Assembly: GCA_019637555.1 (NCBI GenBank)
Contig: JAHBVK010000030.1
Coordinates: forward strand, 1-64,000
Length of the DNA stretch: 64,000 nt
Reading direction: 5' to 3'
Source: Anaerolineae bacterium
Lineage (GTDB): Bacteria; Chloroflexota; Anaerolineae; Aggregatilineales; UBA2796
Shown in pieces: positions 27,137 to 35,734 of the stretch (position 1 is the first letter of the stretch; the number at the start of each line of letters is the position of its first letter). The notes beneath the pieces were generated by a model that was not told where the DNA came from, searched no databases, and saw nothing but the letters and a program-made list of their open reading frames with translations. A program made the position numbers and the translations under genes.

Positions 27137-27895
27137 ATGAACAGCTACTTTTTCAGCGACGTGAGTGTTATGTTGGGGCGTTCCATGCGCCATATTATCC
27201 GCAGCATGGACACGATCATCACCGTCACCATCATGCCGATCATGTTTATGCTGCTATTCGTCTATGTCTTCGGCGGTGCGATCCAAACCGGTACGGATAA
27301 CTATGTGAACTACCTGCTGCCCGGCATTCTGCTGATTGCGATTGCCAGCGGCATCGCCTATACAGCGTATCGTCTGTTTATGGATATGCAACGTGGTATC
27401 TTCGAACGGTTCCACTCCATGCCGATTGCGCGTTCGGCTCCGCTGTGGGGGCACGTGCTGACTTCACTGGTATCCAACGCAATCTCGGTTATCGTCATCA
27501 TTCTGGTTGCACTGCTCATTGGCTTCCGCTCGTCGGCAGGAGTATTGGCTTGGCTTGCCGTAGCCGGCATTCTGACGCTGTTTACGCTGGCACTAACATG
27601 GATCGCGGCGATTGCGGGGTTGTCGGCAAAAACGGTGGACGGTGCGGGCGCATTTTCCTATCCGCTTATCTTCCTCCCTTTCATCAGTTCGGCATTCGTG
27701 CCCACGGAATCGATGCCGTCAGTTGTTCGTGCTTTTGCCGAAAATCAGCCAGTGACCTCCATTGTCGAAGCGATCCGCTCCCTACTGGCGGGGCAGCCCG
27801 TCGGCAATGATATTTGGGTGGCGCTGGCATGGTGCCTAGGGATAACGCTGGTGGCTTATATCTTCGCGATGCGGACGTATAAAAGGCAGGCATAA
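27137..27895 (+). CDS. ABC-2 type exporter permease (DrrB-like)
   Basis: The 252-residue protein has six predicted membrane helices, for example TIITVTIMPIMFMLLFVYVFGGAI and VISVIVIILVALLIGF. The ABC-2 signature LPGILLIAIASGIAYTAYRLFMDMQRGIFERFHSMPI includes the conserved coupling-helix glutamate region, and FLPFISSAFVPTESMP and ENQPVTSIVEAIRSLL are typical of DrrB permeases. It pairs with the ATPase encoded 2 bp upstream; two of each subunit would form the exporter. A family role in export of antibiotics or lipids is known; the substrate here is not. Confidence 0.92.
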   Translation: MNSYFFSDVSVMLGRSMRHIIRSMDTIITVTIMPIMFMLLFVYVFGGAIQTGTDNYVNYLLPGILLIAIASGIAYTAYRLFMDMQRGIFERFHSMPIARSAPLWGHVLTSLVSNAISVIVIILVALLIGFRSSAGVLAWLAVAGILTLFTLALTWIAAIAGLSAKTVDGAGAFSYPLIFLPFISSAFVPTESMPSVVRAFAENQPVTSIVEAIRSLLAGQPVGNDIWVALAWCLGITLVAYIFAMRTYKRQA

Positions 27896-28278
27896 CCAAC
27901 ACGAAGCTGGTTAACCATTCATACTGGTACCCATAGCGATCCAATTGTTGGAAAATCGGACTGGGTATCGGTATGTCATCTTGGAACGAAGGCAGGTACT
28001 CTATCCAGAGTATTGACATCTGCCTTTACGGCATGGCTCGCCCCACTATTACGGACTCTTCCGGCTATGTTCAACCGCCCTTCAGGGACTACTCGCGCAA
28101 GTGCACTCAATGAGATGGACTCATTGGCACTTGTGTGTTTGTACAATTTCTCCTTGCGTTTTTTGACACTGTATATAACAAAGTTATAATCGCCCCGCGT
28201 CGATCCTCTACCGTCACCCGGCGGAAATTAATACGTGGAGTGACGCGATTCTTGGAGTTACGCAAGGAGAAACTGGTT
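27896..28278. other. 383-bp intergenic region with hairpin and liv promoter
   Basis: At 28098-28131 CAAGTGC-ACT-CAATGAG pairs with CTCATTG-GCACTTG (14 bp with a 3-base bulge). It could be the exporter terminator or a binding site, but lacks a T tract. The liv promoter and an 80-base leader follow. An open frame running through this region from 28135 is not supported as coding because the promoter lies inside it. Confidence 0.5.
28163..28190 (+). promoter_or_regulatory. Near-consensus sigma70 promoter of the liv operon
   Basis: TTGACA (28163-28168) and TATAAT (28185-28190) match consensus at all twelve positions with a 16-bp spacer. Transcription would begin near 28197, giving a leader of about 80 bases before the solute-binding protein start. 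Confidence 0.8.
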
Positions 28279-29514
28279 ATGAAGTCGTTTAAGGTATTGG
28301 GGCTGGCGCTGGCTCTCGCACTCGCCGCCTCCGCGCTTGGCGCAACCCCTGTTGCCAAAGCGCAGGATAAGGTGATCAAGATCGCCTCGCAGTCGCCTTT
28401 GTCGGGCGGTCAGTCCGTACTCGGCACGGCGATCAGCAACGGCACGCGCCTCGGTGTCGAACAACTCTCGAAGACTCTGGAAGACAAGGGTTTCACGGTT
28501 GAGTACGTTGCCTTCGACGATCAGGCGACCCCTGATGTCGGTGTTGCCAACGCGCAGAACATCGTCAACGATGCTTCCATTCTGGCTGTCGTCGGTCACT
28601 TGAATTCCGGCGTTGCCATCCCCTCGTCTGAAGTCTATGACAAGTCTAATCTGGTCATGGTTTCTCCCGCGAACACGAACGTCAATGTGACGGATCGTGG
28701 TCTGAAGACCGTCAACCGTCTATGCGGACGTGACGACGCTCAGGGTCTGGTGGGCGCGGATTACGTCGCCAACACGCTCGGCGCGAAGTCTGTTTACGTA
28801 CTGCACGACAAGACCGCCTACGGTGAAGGTGTCGCCACCTCGTTCCGTGATGCGGCTGCCGCTGCCGGTCTAGAAGTGTTGGGCTTCGATGGTACCGAAG
28901 AGAAGAACGACTTCACCACCATCATCACCCCAATCATCGCCCAGAACCCCGACCTGATCTACTTCGGTGGTATCTACGACCAAGCCGCTCTGTTCTTCAA
29001 GCAGACCCGCGAAGCTGGTTACACCGGCACGTTCATGGGTCCTGATGGTATGGACAGCTCGGACACCGCCAAAATCGGTGGCGAGGCAGTTGTCGGCATG
29101 GTCTACACCACGACGGCTGGTCCCGCTTCCGTGTATCCCGATGCCGCTCAGTTCGTGACCGACTACAAGGCACGTTTCAGCATCAACCCTGAGCCGTATG
29201 CTGTTGAGTCCTACTCCGCCGTGCAGGTGATTGTTGCCGCTATCGACAGCATCACCACCGCCGGTGGCGATCTGCCCACCCGCGAAGCTGTTGCTGCTGC
29301 GGTGCGCGCCACCTCTGGTCTGTCCACCCTGATCGGACCAATCACCTTCGACGCCAACGGTGATCCCGATTACGCTGCTTACTACGTGCTCAAGGTTGCT
29401 TCCGCCGATCCTGCGGCTTGGAGCGATCCCGGCAACGAGTTGGCTGCCCGCGTTGAAATCGCTTCTCCGCTGACCGCGGCGATGGCGACACCAGAGGCTA
29501 CTCCTTCTCAGTAA
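28279..29514 (+). CDS. livJ: Branched-chain amino acid ABC transporter substrate-binding protein
   Basis: Start ATG 28279 has AAGGAGA 8 bp upstream and gives a signal peptide (MKSFKVLGLALALALAAS...PVAKAQ); the frame is open further upstream but the promoter lies in that part. The 411-residue product is a periplasmic-binding-protein type I of the LivJ/Leu-Ile-Val family: IKIASQSPLSGGQSVLG, VEYVAFDDQATPDVGVANAQNIV, VVGHLNSGVAIPSSEVYD, VYVLHDKTAYGEGVA, and FMGPDGMDSSD. No lipobox is seen at the signal end, so surface attachment is unclear in a monoderm. It heads the five-gene importer operon. Ligand could be branched-chain amino acids, amides or urea relatives. Confidence 0.93.
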   Translation: MKSFKVLGLALALALAASALGATPVAKAQDKVIKIASQSPLSGGQSVLGTAISNGTRLGVEQLSKTLEDKGFTVEYVAFDDQATPDVGVANAQNIVNDASILAVVGHLNSGVAIPSSEVYDKSNLVMVSPANTNVNVTDRGLKTVNRLCGRDDAQGLVGADYVANTLGAKSVYVLHDKTAYGEGVATSFRDAAAAAGLEVLGFDGTEEKNDFTTIITPIIAQNPDLIYFGGIYDQAALFFKQTREAGYTGTFMGPDGMDSSDTAKIGGEAVVGMVYTTTAGPASVYPDAAQFVTDYKARFSINPEPYAVESYSAVQVIVAAIDSITTAGGDLPTREAVAAAVRATSGLSTLIGPITFDANGDPDYAAYYVLKVASADPAAWSDPGNELAARVEIASPLTAAMATPEATPSQ

Positions 29515-29554
29515 TTCTGGGAAGCATAGCCTTGCTGGGAATCAAGCAAGAAGC

Positions 29555-29586
29555 GAGGGGAGATCGCCTGATCTCCCCTCCTTTTT
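29555..29586 (+). terminator. Strong hairpin plus T tract between livJ and livH
   Basis: GAGGGGAGATC and GATCTCCCCTC pair perfectly (11 bp) around GCCT and are followed by CTTTTTC. Its position after the first gene suggests partial termination, so that the binding protein is made in excess over membrane subunits. Confidence 0.8.
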
Positions 29587-29621
29587 CCGCATAGTAGTCG
29601 TCATCGCAGGAGTTCGCTGAC

Positions 29622-30836
29622 ATGGTAAGTACCGCTTCCCCCGCAAGCAATCTACTTAATAGGTTTAATTGGGCGCGCCTCTATATTCTCCGACCACTCG
29701 GTCAGATTTTTTTGTTCGTAGCTGGTTCCTCTCTAATAATAATCGTCGTCGCGCTGGTGCTCGGGCTGCTTATTTCAACCGCGCAACAGGGACCACTTGT
29801 TAATATATTGCCTGTTTTGAAAGTGCCCGCCCGCATTGATCTGTTTCAGCAGATCATCCGACAGTTACCCAATACCATCCTCAACGGCATCACCATTGGC
29901 TTCGTTTACGCCATGATCGCCGTGGGGTACACGATGGTTTACGGTGTGCTCAAGTTCGTCAACTTCGCACACAGCGAGATTTTCATGGTCGGCGGTTTCG
30001 TCGGCTATGAAGTGATGGTGGCATTCAGCCGCGCAGGTACTCTCACTGACCTGAATCCGGTGCTGCTGATCATCGCCATGATCCTTGTGGCAATGGTGGT
30101 TTGCGGCTTGCTCGCCGTAACTATTGAGCGTCTGGCATACAAACCGCTGCGCCGTGCGCCGCGCCTCGTCCCGCTGATTTCAGCCATCGGTGTGTCCTTC
30201 TTCTTGCAGGACTTTATGCGTGGTTATGCGGCGCTGCTGCACAATCAATTTAACCTCGCCTATCTGAATGACAGCGTGCCATTTCTGAAGCAAAAATTCC
30301 CGCTCACCTTCGTCAAGGATATTTTCCCGACTACGCTTCCTGTGTCCGTGGGTATGGACTCGATTGTCGTGATCGTCGGCGCAATCTTGATGGTGGTGGC
30401 GCTCAACTATTTCGTCAATGGTACCCGTATTGGCAAGGGCATTCGCGCTGTTTCGCAAGATCAGACCACCGCCAGTTTGATGGGCATCAACGTAGATATG
30501 ATGATCACGTTGACCTTCTTGATCGGTGGCGCGTTTGGTGGCGCGGCAGGTGTGTTGTTCGGCATCAAGACGACGCGCGTTAACGCTTATGTAGGCTTCG
30601 CTCCGGGCTTGAAGGCGTTTACAGCGGCGGTGCTTGGTGGCATCGGCAACATCACAGGTGCGCTGATCGGCGGCATTCTGCTCGGATTGATCGAGTCGTT
30701 CTTTGCCTCAATCCTGCCTTTCCTTCCGGCACTGGGACTTGGCTACACCGATATTTTTGCCTTCGGTATCCTGATTATGGTGCTGGTTTTCCGTCCGACG
30801 GGTCTGCTCGGCAAGAAGGTAGATGAAAAGGTCTAG
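29622..30836 (+). CDS. livH: Branched-chain amino acid ABC transporter permease LivH
   Basis: The 404-residue membrane protein has an N-terminal hydrophobic segment (FLFVAGSSLIIIVVALVLGLLI) ahead of the conserved LivH core: NGITIGFVYAMIAVGYTMVYGVLKFVNFAHSEIFM, PLISAIGVSFFLQDFM, AVSQDQTTASLMGINVD, and GGIGNITGALIGGILLGLIESF. Standard LivH proteins have ~300 residues; the extra ~80 at the N-terminus, with its own membrane helix, is a lineage-specific extension. It heterodimerises with LivM, encoded 6 bp downstream. Confidence 0.93.
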   Translation: MVSTASPASNLLNRFNWARLYILRPLGQIFLFVAGSSLIIIVVALVLGLLISTAQQGPLVNILPVLKVPARIDLFQQIIRQLPNTILNGITIGFVYAMIAVGYTMVYGVLKFVNFAHSEIFMVGGFVGYEVMVAFSRAGTLTDLNPVLLIIAMILVAMVVCGLLAVTIERLAYKPLRRAPRLVPLISAIGVSFFLQDFMRGYAALLHNQFNLAYLNDSVPFLKQKFPLTFVKDIFPTTLPVSVGMDSIVVIVGAILMVVALNYFVNGTRIGKGIRAVSQDQTTASLMGINVDMMITLTFLIGGAFGGAAGVLFGIKTTRVNAYVGFAPGLKAFTAAVLGGIGNITGALIGGILLGLIESFFASILPFLPALGLGYTDIFAFGILIMVLVFRPTGLLGKKVDEKV

Positions 30837-30842
30837 AACTCT

Positions 30843-32231
30843 ATGGCTACACAATTACCTACCTCCTCACCTACAGCCCGAACCATCGACATGCGCGCCT
30901 TGCGTCCGGTGATCATCGGGGTGGTGATCATTGCGGCGGCTACCGCGCTGCTGCTATTCATCAATCGCGGCATGATCTACTTTCCGCTGTGGTCTGCCAT
31001 CGGCTTCCCTGCGCTTGTGATCACGCCGTTTGCCATGATGGGGCTGAAAATCCCCAACAATCTGAAAGCGTTCATCCTCGTGATCACGCTGCTGCTGATC
31101 CTGCCGTATCTGGGCATCCAAGATAGTTTCTATCTGGAACTGGCGACGCAGATCGGCATCTTCGCAGCGATGGCATTGGGGTTGAACATTGTCGTTGGCT
31201 TCGCGGGTCTGCTGGACTTAGGCTACATCGCTTTCTTCGCGGTAGGAGCTTATCTGTGGGGTGTGTTCACCTCAGCAGCGGACATCGTGACCAAGCAGAA
31301 TGGCATCCAAGCAGCGCCGGAAATGTTCTGGTTGTTCCTGATCTTCGGCGTGATCGCGGCGGCAGCGATGGGAATCTTGCTCGGTTTGCCTGTGCTGCGC
31401 CTCAAAGGTGACTATCTGGCTATCGTCACGCTCGGCTTCGGTGAAGTGATCCGTATTCTGGTCAGTAACCTGAGCAATATCTCTCCCGATCCGACGGTGA
31501 AGGTCAACATCACCAACGGTGCTCAGGGGTTGTTCGGCATCCAGGACCCGCCACTGCCAGATTTCTTCATCAGAGCGGTAGCAGGCGTCGCACCAAACGC
31601 TGGTAATCCGACGGCACTTGCTTATCAGTTCTTCTTCTACTTCCTTGTAATTGCCATCTGCGGTCTGGCGATCATCATCGCGGCACGGTTGGAGAACTCC
31701 CCAATAGGTCGCGCGTGGACAGCGATCCGCGAGGACGAGACGGCAGCGATTGCCATGGGCGTGCCGCTGGTGCGCATGAAGCTGATGGCATTCGCTATCG
31801 GCGCATCGTTCGCTGGCGCGATGGGCGTGATCTATGCAGCGAAACAAACTTTCGTCAGTCCTGAGAGCTTCAGTTTCAACCAGTCGATCTTCATCCTCGC
31901 CATTGTTATCGTTGGTGGCATGGGCAGCATCCGCGGTGTGATCCTCGGTGCAACGGTGGTGACGCTGCTGAACTTGCAGGTGTTGAAAAATTTCTCCATC
32001 CTCATCGGCAGTTTGAAAAGCAACCTCGATCAGGTGCCCGTTTTCTTGCAGGGGATTATCGCTAGCTGGCCCGTGCAGCTTGAGCCAGCACGCTACGAAC
32101 GATTGGTGTTCGGCTTGCTGCTGGCGTTAATGATGATCTTCCGTCCAGCCGGTATCTTGCCCGCCACGCGGCGTAAATTGGAATTGCAGGCGAAGAAGCA
32201 GTCGGAGGTCGTGATCGATGGCGGAGACTAA
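30843..32231 (+). CDS. livM: Branched-chain amino acid ABC transporter permease LivM
   Basis: The 462-residue polytopic protein has the LivM core ATQIGIFAAMALGLNIVVGFAGLLDLGYIAFFAVGAYLWG, LRLKGDYLAIVTLGFGEVIRI, GRAWTAIREDETAAIAMGVP, and FSFNQSIFILAIVIVGGMGSIRGVILGA. An N-terminal extension of ~90 residues carries two or three additional hydrophobic segments. The variable loop between ~200 and 250 contains a short extracytoplasmic insertion (NITNGAQGLFGIQDPPLPDF). It overlaps livG by 14 bp, indicating coupled synthesis. It forms the membrane channel with LivH. Confidence 0.93.
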   Translation: MATQLPTSSPTARTIDMRALRPVIIGVVIIAAATALLLFINRGMIYFPLWSAIGFPALVITPFAMMGLKIPNNLKAFILVITLLLILPYLGIQDSFYLELATQIGIFAAMALGLNIVVGFAGLLDLGYIAFFAVGAYLWGVFTSAADIVTKQNGIQAAPEMFWLFLIFGVIAAAAMGILLGLPVLRLKGDYLAIVTLGFGEVIRILVSNLSNISPDPTVKVNITNGAQGLFGIQDPPLPDFFIRAVAGVAPNAGNPTALAYQFFFYFLVIAICGLAIIIAARLENSPIGRAWTAIREDETAAIAMGVPLVRMKLMAFAIGASFAGAMGVIYAAKQTFVSPESFSFNQSIFILAIVIVGGMGSIRGVILGATVVTLLNLQVLKNFSILIGSLKSNLDQVPVFLQGIIASWPVQLEPARYERLVFGLLLALMMIFRPAGILPATRRKLELQAKKQSEVVIDGGD

Positions 32232-33123
32232 TCTGTTGGAAGCCCGCGGTGTCACCAAGCGTTTTGGTGGGTTGACGGCGGTTTCAGGCGTTGATTACAA
32301 CATCGTTAAGGGCAAAATAAACGCCATCATCGGACCCAATGGGGCGGGCAAAACCACCTTCTTCAATCTGATGACAGGCATCTATAAGGCAGATGAAGGC
32401 ACGATCAACTTTGAGGGCAAGAACCTCATCGGGCTGCGTCCTGACCAGGTGAATGGATTGGGCGTTTCGCGCACCTTCCAGAACATCCGCTTGTTCGGCA
32501 ATATGACCGCCATCGAGAATGTGCTGGTGGGCATGCATAAGCGGCTCAACATCGACATGGTAAGCACCGTACTGCGGTTGCCTGTCTTCAACAAGCAAGA
32601 AGATAGGGCACACGATAAAGCGTTGGATGTACTGAGCTTCGTAGGTTTGGGCGACAAACTCAACGAAATCTCGCGCAATCTGCCTTATGGCGATCAGCGA
32701 CGGTTGGAGATCGCGCGGGCACTTGCCAGCGATCCCCAACTGATCCTGCTGGACGAGCCAACAGCGGGCATGAATCCGCAGGAAAGTGCCGATGCGATGG
32801 CGCTGTTCCGCAAAATTCGCGATCAGCGCGGCATCACGGTGCTGCTGATCGAGCATGACATGAAAGTGGTCATGGGCATTTCGGAGCGCATCGCAGTGCT
32901 GGATTACGGCAAAAAGATCGCTGAAGGATCGCCGGAAGAAGTGCGCCATAACCCTCGTGTCGTCGAGGCGTATCTGGGACGCAGCGGCACGGAAGGTGCG
33001 CAAGAAGGTCTAGGCTTATCGGCGGCGGAAGCAGTAGAAGCTGCCTTGAAAAAAGCGGAGGCAGAAGCCGCAGCAGAAATCACTTCCACCAGCGAGCAAC
33101 CCAACGCTCCTAGTAAGAGCTAA
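32218..33123 (+). CDS. livG: Branched-chain amino acid ABC transporter ATPase LivG
   Basis: The 301-residue ATPase has Walker A GPNGAGKTTFF, signature LPYGDQRRLEIARAL, Walker B LILLDEPTAGMNP and H-loop LIEHDMKVVMGI. The YGDQRR form of the signature is typical of LivG and differs from LSGGQ. After the normal end (YLGRSGTEGAQ) it carries an Ala/Glu-rich tail of ~45 residues predicted as helix (AAEAVEAALKKAEAEAAAE), not usual in LivG. The start overlaps the last 14 bp of livM. The tail might mediate assembly; that is speculation. Confidence 0.93.
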   Translation: MAETNLLEARGVTKRFGGLTAVSGVDYNIVKGKINAIIGPNGAGKTTFFNLMTGIYKADEGTINFEGKNLIGLRPDQVNGLGVSRTFQNIRLFGNMTAIENVLVGMHKRLNIDMVSTVLRLPVFNKQEDRAHDKALDVLSFVGLGDKLNEISRNLPYGDQRRLEIARALASDPQLILLDEPTAGMNPQESADAMALFRKIRDQRGITVLLIEHDMKVVMGISERIAVLDYGKKIAEGSPEEVRHNPRVVEAYLGRSGTEGAQEGLGLSAAEAVEAALKKAEAEAAAEITSTSEQPNAPSKS

Positions 33124-33159
33124 TCAGGCAAGAACACAACCAATACAGGCGCGGATCAT

Positions 33160-33870
33160 ATGGCTTTACTTGAACTCAAAGATGTTAACACCTACTACGG
33201 GCAAATCCACGCTCTGAAGGGGATTTCGCTGGAAGTCAATCAGGGTGAAGTGGTCACCTTGATCGGCACCAATGGCGCGGGTAAAAGTACTACCCTGCGT
33301 ACCATCAGCGGTTTGGTACGTCCACGCAGCGGCAGCGTCACGCTTGATGGCAAGATGCTGAACAGCGTACAGCCGCACGAGATCACGCGGTTGGGAGTGG
33401 GGCACGTACCGGAAGGTCGGCGCATCTTCCCCGAACTGACCGTGCGCGAGAATCTGGAAGTGGGTGCGTTCACTGTGCCGCGCGGTGAAGTGGAAAAACG
33501 AATCGAAGCGACGTTCGGCTTTTTTCCCCGTCTCAAGGAGCGTTTGTTCCAACTCGGCGGTACGCTTTCCGGCGGCGAACAGCAAATGTTGGCGATGGCA
33601 CGCGGTATGACACTCGAACCGCGCATCCTGCTGCTCGACGAACCGTCGATGGGTCTTGCGCCTGTGCTGGTCGATGCGATCTTCGATATCATCCGCGAAT
33701 TGCATAGTAAAGGCACCACAATCCTGCTGGTAGAGCAGAACGCGCGTATGGCGCTGCAGGTGGCGGATCGCGGCTATATCTTGCAATCCGGCAAGATCGT
33801 GATGTCGGACACGGCAGCGAACTTGCAAAGCAGTGAAACCGTACGCAAGGCATATCTGGGCGAGGAATAA
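33160..33870 (+). CDS. livF: Branched-chain amino acid ABC transporter ATPase LivF
   Basis: The 236-residue ATPase has Walker A GTNGAGKSTTLR, signature LSGGEQQMLAMARGM, Walker B ILLLDEPSMGLAP and H-loop position LVEQNARMALQ, all as in LivF. Its length is the family norm (~235). It is the last gene of the operon and pairs with LivG to energise LivHM. The spacer after livG is 36 bp. A hairpin terminator starts 34 bp after the stop. Confidence 0.94.
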   Translation: MALLELKDVNTYYGQIHALKGISLEVNQGEVVTLIGTNGAGKSTTLRTISGLVRPRSGSVTLDGKMLNSVQPHEITRLGVGHVPEGRRIFPELTVRENLEVGAFTVPRGEVEKRIEATFGFFPRLKERLFQLGGTLSGGEQQMLAMARGMTLEPRILLLDEPSMGLAPVLVDAIFDIIRELHSKGTTILLVEQNARMALQVADRGYILQSGKIVMSDTAANLQSSETVRKAYLGEE

Positions 33871-33903
33871 CGCACCAGAAAACTAAATCAATTCACAGGC
33901 TAG

Positions 33904-33931
33904 AGGTAGGTTTGCGAACCTACCTTTTTTC
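33904..33931 (+). terminator. Intrinsic terminator of the liv operon
   Basis: AGGTAGGTT and AACCTACCT pair perfectly around TGCG and run into TTTTTT, a classical Rho-independent terminator immediately after livF. Confidence 0.88.
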
Positions 33932-34016
33932 TTTGCCCGGCGCTATCTCCATTTTCTCATGCCTGAATGACCTACCGCTGGTACAATCCCCGCCAACTGC
34001 CGACGAGGTGATGTCT

Positions 34017-35645
34017 ATGCGCCGATCTTTCTTTGTGCTGCTGTTCTTCATCCTGACCGCCGCTGCCTGCAATCCTCCTAGTAACGATGCAGATACGGTA
34101 CGGGTGCGCCTGTTCGCCGATGGTCAGCAGATCACGCTCTCGACCACCGAACCATTGACGGTGGCACAGCTACTAGCACGGAACAACATCACGCTCGGCG
34201 CGCTGGATCGCATCGATCCGGCAGACTTTACGCTGGTCAAAGACAACATGACGGTGACCATTGTGCGGGTTCGCGATGATACCGAGTGCGCCAGTCAGGA
34301 AGTGCCCTACGAGACGCAGAAGATCAACGTGCAGGAATTGAAGCCGGACGAAACGCGCATCTTGCAGGCAGGCGTCGCGGGCGAGGCGAAAGTATGCTTC
34401 CGCGTGCTCTACGAGGATAATGTGGAGAAGAGTCGCACGCAGAGCAGTTACACACTGCTCAAGCCCGCACAGCCGCAGTTGATCGCTGTGGGCGTGGATA
34501 ACAAGCAGCTAGAGCCATTCGAGTTCTCCGGCACGTTGGTCTATCTCAGCAACGGGCAGGCATACACCATAGAAGGCAATACCACCAAACAGGGTGCGTT
34601 GAACACGGGTGGCAATCTGGATGGTAAGGTCTTCGCGCTTTCGCCAGATGCACGGCAGCTTCTGTACACGCGTAAACCTGACGATCAACAGGGCGCATCG
34701 GGCGTATGCAACGAAGCAAACGAATTGTGGGTGCTGCTCGATCTGCGCGATCCCAACGCACAGCCAGTCAAGATCGGCAAGATTTTCAACGTGCTAACCG
34801 CTGACTGGATTCCGGGACAGTCGTTCGCTTTCAGTTATTCAACGTTCTCGACACGCCCTGATATTCCCTGCTACACCGCGCTCAACGATCTGATTCTTGC
34901 GCGTGTGGATGGCAAGACGGGGGATCTGGTTGCCGCCGAACCGAAAGTAACGGGCAAACCCGGCGGCATTTACGGCGCGTGGGGCACCAATTTTGCGTGG
35001 TCACCGGATGGCAGCAAGCTGGCGTGGGCACAAGCAGAAGGGATCGGCGTGGTCGATCTGACGAAGGGCGATTACGTTAAGTTGATGTCCTTCCCCGCCT
35101 ACACGACGACACTAACCCTTGGCTGGCTGTGGAAACCATCGATCACGTGGTCAGCAGATGGTAATTTGATCGTGGCGGCGGTTCATGGCGCAGCGCTGAC
35201 GGCTGGCGATCCCGCCGATACCAGTCCGGTGTTCGATGTGGCAGTGGTGCAAGCGGCGAATCAGTTCCAGATCAATCCGACCTTCTCGCAAACGGGCATG
35301 TGGGCAGCTCCGCGATTCTCGCCTTTACTGCGGATCGGGGATACCTTAACGGGGTATCAAGCGTATTTGAAGGCACGTTCGCCGCTGAACAGTTCTAGCA
35401 GCGAGTACGATCTGGTGATCGCAGATCGGGATGGCAGCAACGCGCGGGTCTTGTTTCCGGGTACTGGCAAAGAAGGCATACGCCCCAACAATGATCGCAG
35501 CGATTTCGCGTGGGGCACGGATGGTCGCACGCTGTTGATCGCGGTGGTCTATCAGGGTGATCTGTACATCATCGACGCGGGTACTGGTAGGGCGATCCGC
35601 GCAACGCTGGTCGGCAGCGCAACGCTACCACGCTGGCGGTGGTGA
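34017..35645 (+). CDS. Lipoprotein with DUF348/G5 domains and a TolB-like propeller
   Basis: ATG 34017 has AGGTG 6 bp upstream and yields a lipoprotein signal MRRSFFVLLFFILTAAAC with Cys18 as the likely lipidated residue; ATG 34011 is two codons earlier. The mature 525 residues contain a DUF348-like ubiquitin-fold segment (VRVRLFADGQQITLSTTE, VAQLLARNNITLG), then a G5-type domain (EVPYETQKINVQELKPDETRI, GVAGEAKVCFRVLYE). A C-terminal propeller follows (FALSPDARQLLYT, FAWSPDGSKLAWA, WSADGNLIVAA). G5 domains usually bind cell-wall polysaccharide, so this is probably a wall-associated sensor or scaffold at the outer face of the membrane. It starts after the liv terminator and is a separate unit. 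Confidence 0.85.
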   Translation: MRRSFFVLLFFILTAAACNPPSNDADTVRVRLFADGQQITLSTTEPLTVAQLLARNNITLGALDRIDPADFTLVKDNMTVTIVRVRDDTECASQEVPYETQKINVQELKPDETRILQAGVAGEAKVCFRVLYEDNVEKSRTQSSYTLLKPAQPQLIAVGVDNKQLEPFEFSGTLVYLSNGQAYTIEGNTTKQGALNTGGNLDGKVFALSPDARQLLYTRKPDDQQGASGVCNEANELWVLLDLRDPNAQPVKIGKIFNVLTADWIPGQSFAFSYSTFSTRPDIPCYTALNDLILARVDGKTGDLVAAEPKVTGKPGGIYGAWGTNFAWSPDGSKLAWAQAEGIGVVDLTKGDYVKLMSFPAYTTTLTLGWLWKPSITWSADGNLIVAAVHGAALTAGDPADTSPVFDVAVVQAANQFQINPTFSQTGMWAAPRFSPLLRIGDTLTGYQAYLKARSPLNSSSSEYDLVIADRDGSNARVLFPGTGKEGIRPNNDRSDFAWGTDGRTLLIAVVYQGDLYIIDAGTGRAIRATLVGSATLPRWRW

Positions 35646-35676
35646 AGCCGATGTCTAAATCGCTTGAGCGGGTTTA

Positions 35677-35724
35677 CAAAGTGGTGTAGAGGAGAGGTAG
35701 AAAGCTCTGGTCTACACCACTTTG
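35677..35724. terminator. 14-bp perfect inverted repeat between convergent genes
   Basis: CAAAGTGGTGTAGA and TCTACACCACTTTG are exact reverse complements separated by 20 bases, lying between the propeller lipoprotein stop (35645) and the alaS stop (35735). It is probably a bidirectional terminator; a T tract is weak on both sides. Confidence 0.6.
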
Positions 35725-35734
35725 CGATTGAGAA

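Noticed and set aside
26414-27193. 259-codon minus-strand open frame
   Set aside because: It is antisense to the DrrA-like ATPase, whose motifs are intact.
28135-28278. 48-codon upstream extension of the livJ frame
   Set aside because: The promoter (28163-28190) lies within it, and the signal peptide and ribosome site fix the start at 28279.
31272-33828. Long minus-strand frames of 191, 239 and 220 codons opposite livM, livG and livF
   Set aside because: The liv genes are complete and family-typical; these are antisense shadows without recognisable domains.
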